Origin: Perkinsus chesapeaki
Taxonomy: Eukaryota; Perkinsozoa; Perkinsida; Perkinsidae
Assembly (NCBI GenBank): GCA_013115145.1
Contig: JAAPAO010000193.1
Span: forward strand, 6,443-53,001
DNA length: 46,559 bases
Direction of reading: 5' to 3'
Shown one piece after another: positions 12,163 to 22,175 of this stretch (position 1 is the first letter of the stretch; every line of letters starts with the position of its first letter). Under the pieces are notes generated by a model. That model ran no database searches. It saw only the letters and a program-made list of their open reading frames with translations, and had not been told where the DNA came from. Made by a program: the position numbers and the translations under genes.

Positions 12163-12330
12163 TAAGGTCGAAAAATACTGCACCACAAATCTTGCTCTCA
12201 TAGGCCCCATGCCGCATTTTATATGATTGGAGAGTATTTCGTCAGGGGTAGGGACGTTCTGTCAGTCGTGGAGGGTAGGGACAGGGCGGCGTTGTCACGT
12301 CACTACTTGTGACTCACCAATGGTTGTGGT

Positions 12331-12740
12331 AGGAGGTTCCTGTATTCCTTCTACGTGTACCGGTTTTTAGCTGTGTGCCTGCTATATTGTATGTAAATCG
12401 ATTCCGTTCGGCCACATGTAGGTACGAGTCTCTACATCCCCTGCTGCTGTAGTCGGTCGCAGGCGTGGCGCTTTTAGTGCGAATTAGCTGAGTGCGCACG
12501 CGTACGGTGTGAGTCACAAAGAGAAGACTCGCCGTTTTGTCCGTGCTGTTGATGAGGAGTTAGCTTCACCTACGCTTCATTACTTGTCTTCGAGGTCTCA
12601 AGCTATCGTAGCTCGAAGCTACGTATATTGTCCGCCTGCTAAGCACTACTTCGTATAAAGCCTTTGGGATTGTGTTATCAGAGTCGCCCTTCGTCTACCG
12701 ATAGTATCAATCGACGTCTGGATCACGACTCCGCCCACAT
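12331..12740 (+). mobile_element. Degenerate transposon fragment, inverted relative to 22490-22910
   Basis: About 400 bp align with the reverse complement of 22490-22910. One example is the shared stretch TTGTCCGTGCTGTTGRTGAG at 12537 and on the opposite strand near 22711. Both copies retain the same encoded peptide, EELASPTLHYLSxRSQAIV, so the repeat comes from a protein-coding mobile element. This copy has stop codons and frame breaks. I cannot assign a transposon family, and the ends are not defined. Confidence 0.75.
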
Positions 12741-13433
12741 GGTGTCATCAACCAAGAAGCTATAATCAGGGTGACATTCTTCATTCCTGCCGCGCAGTGC
12801 GCGGCACGAATGCTCACCTCATGAGTGTTGCCGAGACTGTGGATCATCCACTGACTGAACAACTCACGAACGATTCCCGGCCCGTGTTTAATCTAATGAG
12901 TAGTTTGCTTCAGGGATTCACCGCGAATATGTTATACTTGCTGGCTTAGATAATTTGATAATAATATGCAAATCACTGGCCTTGTGAGCGTTCGTACAAG
13001 CCCAGTAACTCCGCCTCTTCTCGGCGTTTTGTCCTTCCATACGGTGGGACCGTTTGTACGCAAGCAGAGGCTTTTCACCAAACGAAGAAACCCATTTCAA
13101 CTGTTGGGTGTTAGTGTTAGACATATTTGTTTCAAACTTTGAAACGCTTCGTTGTTTCGAGATCCAAAAAGATTGGTATTCAAACGAGATAACTACGTAC
13201 ATCATGTACGGTAAATGAATAGTAAAATACTAGTCCACTCCTGCTGCAGGAGTACTGCACTTAGATTACAGCAACTGGCTGTTGCTTAGATGTAATAGTT
13301 GGCGGTTGCCAGCTGCCCGATAAGTCTGTCGCGCGGCGCGACTCGCGCCAGCAATTCGTAGAGTATTCGCGTGTATACTTCCTTTACCTTTCGCTAGAGA
13401 TTTGTGCGACGTGATGACTTGAAGTATTTGAGG

Positions 13434-13612
13434 CCCTCACAGTGAGGGTGTGACGCGGCACTATTGTCACAATAGTACTGTGTCAAACTTTGACAGTCAA
13501 AGATACCTTCGGACTCCTAAAGTTAGGAGTGCAGCGTGAGGTGCTTCAAGTTGAAGGCTTCAAGGCTTGAAGCCGGGAACCGTCTTATACGTAGTCGGAC
13601 TACATATAAGAC
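13434..13612. repeat. Dense chain of eight palindromes in about 180 bp
   Basis: Members: 13434-13448 (CCCTCAC-A-GTGAGGG), 13460-13476 (ACTATTGT-C-ACAATAGT), 13481-13495 (TGTCAAA-C-TTTGACA), 13488-13502 (CTTTGAC-A-GTCAAAG), 13513-13530 (ACTCCTAA/TTAGGAGT with a 2-base centre), 13544-13556 (CTTCAA-G-TTGAAG), 13556-13574 (GGCTTCAAG-G-CTTGAAGCC) and 13582-13612 (31 bp with one mismatched pair). Adjacent units share bases. No coding sequence overlaps. Confidence 0.95.
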
Positions 13613-13849
13613 TCCGGTACTACGGTGGTCCTGACAAGTAGACACCTTATTTCGCCGATTATCTTTCTCGCTCGCCCAGAAATGTTTCCGCGTGCAGTTC
13701 CGTAAGATTTTCACCGTAAGACTGACCGGGGGAGCTAAGTTTCGTCGTGTGCCAACTAACTTAGCTTGTCGAACTCTTACAGTAAGAATAAGTTTTACTT
13801 GTGCAACAGTAAACTCAAAATACGGTGGTTACACAATGAAATAAAACTG

Positions 13850-14389
13850 CACCATTTCAAGATCTAATTAGTAAAAGCCAAGACCAAATTATTAGGAGCC
13901 CAGACCAAATTAATACTTTTTCAGATCAATTTAGTAACCTGCTCACCATAATGTCGGTAAAACCGCCTTTAGTATACGCCGTGTACCATTTCACGCACAT
14001 GTGCATCACGTTCGGCAAATGGGTTGCAAACTGCAACCTATTTGGTCTGACCAACTTCGCCGATTGTGAGGCATGATTTGTGATCATCCTGATACTTTCG
14101 AAGGGGTAAGATGAGGTTACTGAGGCGATGATGTAGGTTGGTAACTCACATGGGTAGTGAAGAGAAACAATAACTGACGCAAACGATGCCAGAGGAGGCG
14201 TATGAATCATTCACCGCAGAATGGACTCTCTGATGGTGCTTTGAGCTTCCGTTCAATCTGGACACGAAATTGGTCTGGGCTTTTACTAATTTGTTCTGGG
14301 TTATATTAACTTGTTCTGGGCATTTACTAATTTGTTCTGGGCTATATTAATTTGGTCTTGGCTCTTACTAATTAGATCTTGAAATGGTG
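13850..14389. mobile_element. 540-bp terminal-inverted-repeat element (MITE-like)
   Basis: The ends are 42-bp inverted repeats starting CACCATTTCAAGATCTAATT, with one mismatch between arms (13850-13891 and 14348-14389). Inside each end are subterminal repeats built on GCCCAGACCAAATTA, about two copies at the left and five at the right (14270-14360). No transposase is encoded, so it is probably non-autonomous. A clear target-site duplication is not visible. The right end lies about 150 bp upstream of the ATPase start codon at 14544. Confidence 0.85.
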
Positions 14390-14543
14390 TAGTTCATATT
14401 CGTGCAAGACAGAACAGCTACTATAGTGGGCCGAAGCCCAGCATTATTTCCGCATGATCTCCTCTAGTGGGCACGGCTCACATTGGACCCGAAAAGCGTC
14501 AATGAGTCGTAATAACTATCATCCCGGCAAGTGTTTTCTTCAA

Positions 14544-17500
14544 ATGTTATTATTACATTACACAAAGTGCGTGTCTCCACTTTGTTCCATATACCGTACC
14601 GCTCCTGCCATCATCTCGTCAAGATTACTAGCTACCTCAGCAGCCAAGTATAATGGCGTATTGCAAGCCTATCAGCATTTAGTGAAGAAAGGTAATAGGG
14701 GATGCACATTATATCTTAACAGTTCCGGACCTCAATTTCATCGGCGTAAAGCGCAAGCTGGATGAAGTGTGTATTAAGAGTGGTGATAAGTTTCAACATG
14801 TCACGCCAAGCTGCCTGGCCCAGACAGGCCAATATTCGTTAAATGCATTAGACGCTGCCCTCGGCCGGGGTCGACTAGCTTGTTTTTATCAGGTGACTTG
14901 AGTCCCGATGAGAAGCAAGAATCAGTTGTACGTAAACTGGATGGACTATCTGATAGGCTGTCAAGATATACACCAACATTTAACCAGCTCACTGACCAGG
15001 AGATGGCAGCGACTGCCTCAGGAACAGGTTATATAGTGGGGTGGTTAGTCTGGTGGTTTCTCTTGGCGTAGGACTCAAGTTCGATCCCATGTAAACTGAA
15101 GTTGAATATCCTTTTTCTCCACTATTCCAAGCCAAACATTTCATGCACGGTGTGATGCTAGATGCCATCCATCTTGGACCATTTTTCATCATTTCCGAAT
15201 TCAGTCCTGGCTTTTCCTCGCGGAATTGCCGCGTGCTTTGAGCAACTTCTTAGCGTCTGCCTTCCCTCGTCAAATTTATCATGTACTAGTTGGCAGGTCA
15301 ATCGACAGTAGAGCGGAATGGCGACCATAAGGCGACATCAAACGGGGGCTTATTCAGTCGACTTTTTGGCGGGCCGTCACAGTCTGTCTCCTCTCACCAA
15401 GTTCCGCCGCATGTAGCCTGCCGAGGGTGAGAGTATATAATTTCCGATGCCACTGATCCGGTGATAGGTTGTATCTGTGGGGAGGTTGCGGTAGCGGCAA
15501 GTCCATGCTCATGGACTTGTTCTACCATAATGTTGGTGTAAAGGAGAAAAAGAGAGTTCATTTCCATGAGTGGATGATGCAGGTACGAGGGCAGGAATTT
15601 ATCGCGTTTCTGAATGGCTCGATTTTCCGTGTCAAGTTGATGGTATTAATTGCCGCTCTTTTCGACACATGGCAAATGCGGGCTATTTGGACGGCTGTAC
15701 ATTACTTAACCTATTTTGAATCTTTTAACGTCATTATGTCCCTATTAGGTCCATTCAAAACTCCACGAGTTCCAGCTTAAAAGCGCAAGTAGAATGGCGA
15801 AGTGTGATACAGCGTGGACTGCAGCCAGCGCAGAGGTGATATCGGCCCGGTCATTAAAGATAAATGATAACCTGATTAGCTCGGTATTCAAAGCCTCACT
15901 GCGGCGTTGATCTGTTCTGGGGATAATACAGTGATGTGTTGGAAAATATATTTCAATACTTTTGAAATTGATAGAGAATTCGTTTTTTGGTGCTGGTCTA
16001 CGAGGAGCAGGCCTCCGCGCACGTAACCTAGACATCGTGAGGCATTTCGGTTAGACTTTGTTATTGTTTATGAACTTCTCAGGCTCAACGGATGAGCCTT
16101 CAAGGAACTAATGGAGATAAACAGAATGATTTAATTGATCAAGTAGCTGATGAAATGATGGCTGAGGCTTGGCTATTATGCTTCGATGAATTCCAAGTAA
16201 GTTGGGAAAGTTGCAACGAGCAATATGCCAGGACTGTCCTTTACATTATAAAGTAGTATTACTCAATAATGGTGTATTAGGTGTAAATATTAATTATTAT
16301 TGTAAGTAACTGCTTTCACAGACTATGTTAAATATGTTATCGAGATATTACACATACATAGTTTTGTCGATAACAGTTATATTCTTTGGTGTTTTTCCCT
16401 ATCCATTTCCCATTAACTACCCTCTACATCTCTATCTCTATAGTCTATACTTATCACGGATGCCTCGAAGTGAACTATGAAAGGGTATCTTGAGCCCAGT
16501 CGAACTGCCGAACTGAACCTCTAGCGCAGTTTAAATGCGGCATTTGGACGGCTTATGGAGATGCTGTTCTGATCAGGTCACATTTATATCGGATGCGGTC
16601 ATCATGCGTCGATTGTTCAGCAAGCTGTTCCAGCGCGGCTGTGTGGTGATAGCGACATCCAACCGACCTCCAGAGGATCTTTATAAGAACGGCCTCAATA
16701 GGGGCTTATTTTTACCGTTTATTCCGATGATTAATAGATTCACTGAAGTGAGTTGGCATGATAAAGTGAAATTCATTGCCTGTTTGATAGGTTGTCAATT
16801 TGGATTCGGATGTTGATTATCGTTACATTATGGCACAGGCAGCGAACGCTGGCGATGACAGGAGCGTCTATTTGGCTCCTTTGAGTGATTATAACAAACG
16901 TCTTTTGGAAGCGAAGTTCTATCGAATGGCTAAAAACGAAGTTATTACTCATCAAAAGTGAGCACGCCGTCACTCGTTATCCTTCCGTTCCTCCCACACA
17001 CTGAATAGGGTTCGGTGTCAGTCAGAAAAAAACTAAGTCCTGATAGCTTTTGTTGCTCCTCGATGCTCTGGCTTGCAGAACTATAGCGATTATTCCCACA
17101 ACGCTGCCGCCTATTTGGAGTCCTTTTCAGATTGGAAATCCAAGGCCGTCATTTGGATGTTCGCCGAGCAGCAAAGCATACAGCGCTGGCCTGGTTTACG
17201 TTCAAAGAGCTTTGTGATCGACCACTGGGAGCGGCAGACTATTTGGCCATCGGTGAGATGGGGAATGTTTGGGTGATTTGAGGGTTTTATAGGTAAGCAT
17301 TATCATACCATATTTTTGGAGGAAGTTCCAGTCCTTACGATCAATGAGAGAGATCAAGTAAAAGTAGCCCCTTTCATCTGATTCTTATTCAATTTTTTAA
17401 GGTGCGACGGTTCATCACTTTGATAGACGGTCTCTATGAAGCGGGGACAAAACTTGTGTGCTCGGCTGCTGCTGAACCTGGTAAGATGCTCCTTGATCGC

Positions 17501-18478
17501 TGTAGGACTTCCGCAGTTCAATCACGAAAATCGTCGACCGTATCGAGTAGCGTCTTCAAATCTCAGTGGTGTGGAAATCTTGCACAGTTTTGTGGGATCC
17601 CCTTTTTCGGCATTTCTCGGCAACTGCATTCACATTCGGTTGCGCATCACCCAAGTACACAAAGAGGCTTTGAATGTGTTACTTCGGCCACTGCCAGTGG
17701 CCGAAGTAACACTTTCAACCAGTGGCCCACTGGTGGATGATTACTGGAATAACCTGTCATTTTAGACCGAACTGTTGAGGTATCGAGGGATTCGTCGTAG
17801 AGGAACGCTACATTTTGCTGGAAATAGTGCATTGTCGCTCGGAGATGTGTTTCCAAGTGGACTGTCTGTCATGGTGCTGTATCCGTAACGCATTTCCCGG
17901 AGGCTAGAACAGTCCTTGGGCCGATCCTGCTATTTGCACATCTCCCTCAGGTGCATTGTTTTCCATCACTGATGAGGACAGGGCGAACTCGGCATTTGAT
18001 GAGGTCTTTGCATGGGACAGAACTGTGTCGAGGCTGATGGAAGTAAGTGGCCGATTTACCGGGCTCGCTTCATCTGTGTCGATGTCAGATGCAATCTGGC
18101 GAGTATCTTTCAGAGCATGCTCGGAAGCTAAGCGCTGATGAGATGCTTGGTCAATATGAGCTCAGCAACCTCTCGAAAGAGGATATGGACGACCTGTGGT
18201 TCAGGTAGCCCTCTGCATTCATAAGCTTTCACAGCCTCTTGGTCAGATATGATCGGGATGACAGCGGATCAATTGATGCTAGCGAGCTCGCACTCCTTCT
18301 TGAAGATCTCACCGAGCACGTCGAGGGTCATCGTCACGTGCCTGCAGAAGTTGTTGTTGCATCGATGGATTTTCTCGACCTCGACAAGAATGGTGTTATT
18401 GATAGATCTGAGTTTGACCACTACTGTGAGAAGTATGGTTTAGCAATTACTGGTCCTATCAAGTTAGGCGGATCTTAA
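14544..18478 (+). CDS. AFG1-type mitochondrial ATPase fused to a C-terminal EF-hand pair (565 aa)
   Basis: AFG1/LACE1 proteins are mitochondrial P-loop (AAA+-like) ATPases involved in inner-membrane protein quality control. Thirteen exons in phase: 14544-14691, 14893-15027, 15297-15426, 15468-15582, 16083-16196, 16577-16747, 16791-16957, 17131-17252, 17293-17357, 17402-17480, 17951-18042, 18089-18204, 18235-18478. The first ~35 residues look like a mitochondrial presequence. Walker A is GGCGSGKS (143-150), Walker B LLCFDE (207-212), and ATSNRPP, FKELCDRPLGAADYLAI, RRFITLIDGLYE and SRLMEMQSGEYL follow in family order. AFG1 normally ends about there. This protein continues with a helical linker and two canonical EF-hand loops, DRDDSGSIDASE (491-502) and DLDKNGVIDRSE (533-544). 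The box usually reading VTDIADA is VTFISDA here. The last intron is only 30 nt; without it the frame stops, so the fusion depends on that splice. Confidence 0.9.
17676..17734. repeat. 37-bp and 17-bp perfect palindromes inside an AFG1 intron
   Basis: 17676-17712 has 18-base arms (GTGTTACTTCGGCCACTG and its complement) around a single C. It is followed at 17718-17734 by ACCAGTGG-C-CCACTGGT. Both lie in the 470-nt intron 17481-17950, one of the longest in this gene. Confidence 0.97.
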
Positions 18479-18848
18479 GTTAGTATTATGTTGTTTGATT
18501 TTGTACACTGTGACGTCCAGTCAAGTTTGTTCTACATTTCCTTGCGTCATTTTTATTGAGACACATGTTTGTATGATTCCTTTTATATAGCCTCAAGCTG
18601 CTTTGTGTTATATCAACATTCAATCTGGCTTCACATGCTGATGAAGCGTCTCCTAGAATCCTATTAATCAACCCTAGATAGCGGGACCTGACCCGCTTCC
18701 CTTTATCCGATCCCTCGGTGCCGGTTTGACAATACCATCGTTGTCCGGATTTATATTGAGTCGCTGATGTGGATAATCTGGGAATTGAACTCGGATCATT
18801 GGCTAAGTGGGCTGAGCTCCTAACCATTTCACCATTACCGAAGTTTGT

Positions 18849-21012
18849 ATGTTGCTTGCGTCATCCCTTTCCATTGGTCTACTCTACCGTAGAACGTCGA
18901 CAACATCGGTTTGTCGTCGGTTCAGAGGACTTGCTTGCCAAAGACGCCTTTTCGGCAGCTCGCTCGACTACTCGCCCATCGTCATTGCAAAGGTCTCGGA
19001 ATCTCATGCAGCCCGCCAAAAGGAACTGTACCTCGAGGTGAGCAGCAGAGCTTCACCGAATACCCGACTATGGAGGGTTCAGGTGTCCCCCTCGCAAGCT
19101 TCTGACGACATCCGGTCACTTGTCGTGCCCATTCATCCTCAAGACGATGTTCGCTCACTTTGTCAGGTAAACGTTCGGTTAGTTTGGGCATCGTCACACA
19201 GGGCGATGACTCGTTCTTGAAGGCTGGGGTGTTGTTGGTCTTACCTGTCATGTGGAATGTGTTGCAGGGCACTCATTCGATTGTCCATAAATACATCGAA
19301 CCGTTTAAGAAGCTTCTGTCTTAAGTTTAGACTCTCTAAAGCGGCTAAATCAGGCTAAGACCTTCAACACTATTTCGTCCGAGTCTCCTTCAACAATCAT
19401 TTTTAAGCTTCCTGCTAGCATGCCTGCGGTTCCAACACGGGGGTATCGGTGTTAGTTGTGGAGTAAAATTCAGTTCGCCCACAACTTGAGGGTGTGTATT
19501 AGTACCCTTCCTACGAGGGGTTCAGAATCCCAGGGGATCTGCCACGGATCTGTGCTGGCATGCCGATTTGAGTGCCAGGAAGAACTTTCAACCCAAGGCT
19601 GATTAGGAGCACAGAAAACCTCAATGCGTGCGTGCAACTGTGTAGATCCCTAATAGCAAACTGCGCAACTATAAAGGACGGTGCAAAGATAACAAACATT
19701 CTTGCCTACCTAAGCTGACTAAGTCTACTGATATCCTAGCACAGCTAATCTCACACTAGTGCACACAGAGTGACATAGCCTATGCTAGTGGATAGACATT
19801 GACTACACATCTTCTACCCGTTTTTCTGTTAAACGTTCGTGTTGATAAATGTTGGTATCTCAGAAAGTCGGAGCCTCTATCGGTTCCCCACAAGTTGACA
19901 TACTTACCAGTCGACCAGCAAGCATCGTTGTTTCACCTGAAGAATCGGTATGGAAGCTCACGGATGTCGATGAAGGCTTCCAAGTATCTACGTCACGTCA
20001 CACGCACTCGGACTCGCCACTTCTCAGCTACGTGTGACGCCGCCTTCTGGTGCCCAAAGCCAACCACAATCGATTGAAGTCCACTCGGGAAGGAGCGCCA
20101 CTTGCGCTCCGCCGGGGAACGCCGCAAGGCTTGCAGAATTGAAGGAACAACGTCGACGGTTACAAGCCTTAGAAGGAGATATAAGAGAGCTTGCAATGAA
20201 GAAAACTAAGTGATTGAAATGATTGCCTATTTTATTTCTAAGCTGTTCGTAGTAAGTATGCTGCTGGTGGTGTAGCGCTATTTTCCTTTGAATGGGCGTT
20301 GGTGTATTATGGCACATATTTCCTATATGGATGGGATGTTATGGAACCAATTACGGTACCAATGCATCCACTTATTTACTGATTCATATCTTTAGTATTT
20401 GCTTGGCTTATTTGACGTTATCGTAACATACGGATTCTATATGTTTTGGAGGGAGGACTATTCCCCGAAGACCTTTCATCAAGTGAGCCTCAATTACTAA
20501 CAGGAATATGTACATTCGCTCGCCTACCCAATACGTGTCGAATTCTTTGGCGCTGAGGTCACTTGCTTGAGCTTTATTAGTAATAAAGCTTAAGTAATGA
20601 ATTATTACGCCACCAACTTCGCAGAATTAATCACTCATACAGCCCGACGCGATTGAGTAAAGTATTCCGCATCCTTTTGGTTTTTTTATCGTGTGAAAAA
20701 ACTAGTAAATGGGGATTATTCTATTGAATTGCATTGGGCAGTACTGTACTGCCAGTACATAAAGGATATGTTAGATATCCTCATATAGGGAAAGGGAAAT
20801 TTGGAGGGAGTTCTGTCCATTTTCTTGCAGCGATTTCGTGCCCAATTGGGGTAGGCGGATAGATATTTGAACGCTTTATTGTCGAGTGTGGTTGGCAGGT
20901 TATATACTCTCGACAGGAACGTATACTAAGGCATCAGCGAGGCTTTGATCCGAAAGTTAAAGATGCTGTGGAACACGAGATAAAAATGCTGGAAGATGAA
21001 CTTAACGAATGA
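18849..21012 (+). CDS. MCU: Mitochondrial calcium uniporter (MCU family)
   Basis: MCU forms the Ca2+-selective pore of the inner mitochondrial membrane. Well-resolved exons, all in phase: 19864-19983, 20028-20209, 20253-20355, 20396-20482, 20917-21012. They encode a coiled coil (AELKEQRRRLQALEGDIREL), TM1 (GGVALFSFEWALVYYGTYF), the selectivity-filter motif WDVMEP (human WDIMEP), TM2 (YLLGLFDVIVTYGFYMFW) and a C-terminal coiled coil ending at TGA 21010. The likely start is the ATG at 18849: a basic, Ser/Arg-rich presequence of about 35 residues, then exons 18849-19037 and 19083-19166. I could not connect these to 19864 in frame; the exons between 19268 and 19860, which should hold the N-terminal domain, are unresolved. 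The gene starts 370 bp after the AFG1-EF-hand stop, on the same strand. Confidence 0.88.
20566..20594. repeat. 29-bp palindrome in the last MCU intron
   Basis: Arms AGCTTTATTA/TAATAAAGCT surround a single G at 20580. Pairing extends to CTTG/TAAG outside them with one G-T wobble. The host intron (20483-20916, 434 nt) is by far the longest resolved in MCU and also holds GGCAGTAC-T-GTACTGCC near 20728. Confidence 0.9.
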
Positions 21013-21104
21013 GCGCTTGTGTGAAGCTATGATACCTTTCATCCTCCCCTTCTTGATTCGCGTTATGGGAGTTGCTAGAGTAGCGTAATATTCGTTAATT
21101 TTTA

Positions 21105-21530
21105 ATGACATCCGCTTATCTTCTACTCATCTGTACCATTGTTATCGGGAATGCCTTTGTGTTTCCCGATGGAGTCTATAGGAGCCAACCTGGTGGGCAC
21201 AATTGGATTGATATGGTTTGTGAATTCTCAAGAGCTGACAAAAGCGTTGATATCAACATCAGATGTAACCCCAATGCATCTTACTTTGGTGGACTATTTT
21301 ATGTGTACGAGCTTGAAGGGTATCCTAAAGTTGAAATTTACCACAGTTCGTTGTATGACATCCCGTATCGTGCCATGCTATGGGAATATAACGAACATTG
21401 CGGTCCAGTGAAAGCATCAGCTCTAAGAGATGATCTTGCAGTGTTCGGATATTTCACTGATACTTTAGGGCTCATGACGACAATTGACGATTTGGCAGTT
21501 CCTCTTCATCCTCAATATTTTGGTGAATAG
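21105..21530 (+). CDS. Small secreted protein (141 aa), unknown function
   Basis: A single-exon frame of 141 residues. The first ~17 residues form a typical signal peptide (MTSAYLLLICTIVIGNA), then a polar, acidic mature chain with Cys at 39, 54 and 98 and one N-glycosylation sequon (NAS). I recognise no family. It starts 92 bp after the MCU stop on the same strand. A truncated copy with nearly identical upstream DNA occurs at 23082-23345, where the tryptophan codon at residue 34 has become TGA. An open stretch behind an acceptor at about 21665 could be a further exon of an alternative form. Confidence 0.7.
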   Translation: MTSAYLLLICTIVIGNAFVFPDGVYRSQPGGHNWIDMVCEFSRADKSVDINIRCNPNASYFGGLFYVYELEGYPKVEIYHSSLYDIPYRAMLWEYNEHCGPVKASALRDDLAVFGYFTDTLGLMTTIDDLAVPLHPQYFGE

Positions 21531-21665
21531 GAAACTGCCAGTGATACGTAACTATGTTAATGTATTAGTTGTCAGACGTCAATTTCGTGGTGGTTGATAC
21601 TTTATAGTCTCTATTTAGTTATTCTCTTGACTTGATCAGCGCTTTTCAACTTCACTTTCATCCAG

Positions 21666-21860
21666 CAAGTGCTGCTACATTCCATGTTTCGTGTTATCGA
21701 AGTCAACAAGGGAGAAAAATGCCAAGGAAAGTTCGGCAATTATGATCACCATATCAACAGGGAACTAGCTAGGCCCAGCAGCTGTATGGAGTGTCCGCGG
21801 AAAGAGCACGTGTGTGCAGGTTTATTGATGAACGAAACACCAACAATCCTGGGATTCTAA
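21666..21860 (+). other. Possible cysteine-containing 3' exon
   Basis: After a TTTCATCCAG acceptor the frame encodes about 64 residues with CMECPRKEHVC and ends at TAA 21858-21860. It does not join the 21105-21530 frame in phase. It may be an independent exon or chance. Confidence 0.3.
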
Positions 21861-22079
21861 ACGCCACTTAATATATAACAGTATTGAACGAGCAAGCAAA
21901 CACTACCGCTAGAGAGACATAACACAGTTCACAATATATGGTAACAAGTAATCATCATCTTGTGGGGTAATATCTTAAGCCTTCCTACTGGAACCGGCAC
22001 ATGTGCGGCTCGCTGCTAGTTACGACGCACCCATTGTGTGATACATATTCGACAACCGCTGTAGATCACACAAGGCCTT

Positions 22080-22167
22080 GCGGCCGGGAATCGAATAGGG
22101 AGAAATACGCACGATTAAGCTCTGGAGAATGAGATAAGGATGCTTGAAGATGAATTGGAAAGCACGA
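22080..22167 (+). pseudogene. Remnant of an MCU last exon
   Basis: The frame encodes LENEIRMLEDELEST, matching the MCU C-terminal coiled coil (VEHEIKMLEDELNE at about 20967-21009). Just upstream the match degrades and an in-frame TAA occurs. Together with 23082-23345 it marks a second, decayed copy of the MCU-tail-to-secreted-gene segment. Confidence 0.65.
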
Positions 22168-22175
22168 AGTGCTTG

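Noticed and set aside
18089-18478. A free-standing small EF-hand protein gene downstream of AFG1.
   Set aside because: The exon at 18089 starts with the last AFG1 motif (MQSGEYL) and runs in frame into the EF-hand exon, so the two belong to one model.
20926-21111. A minus-strand open frame repeated at 22948-23181.
   Set aside because: It is the antisense shadow of the MCU last exon and the duplicated spacer upstream of the secreted-protein gene.
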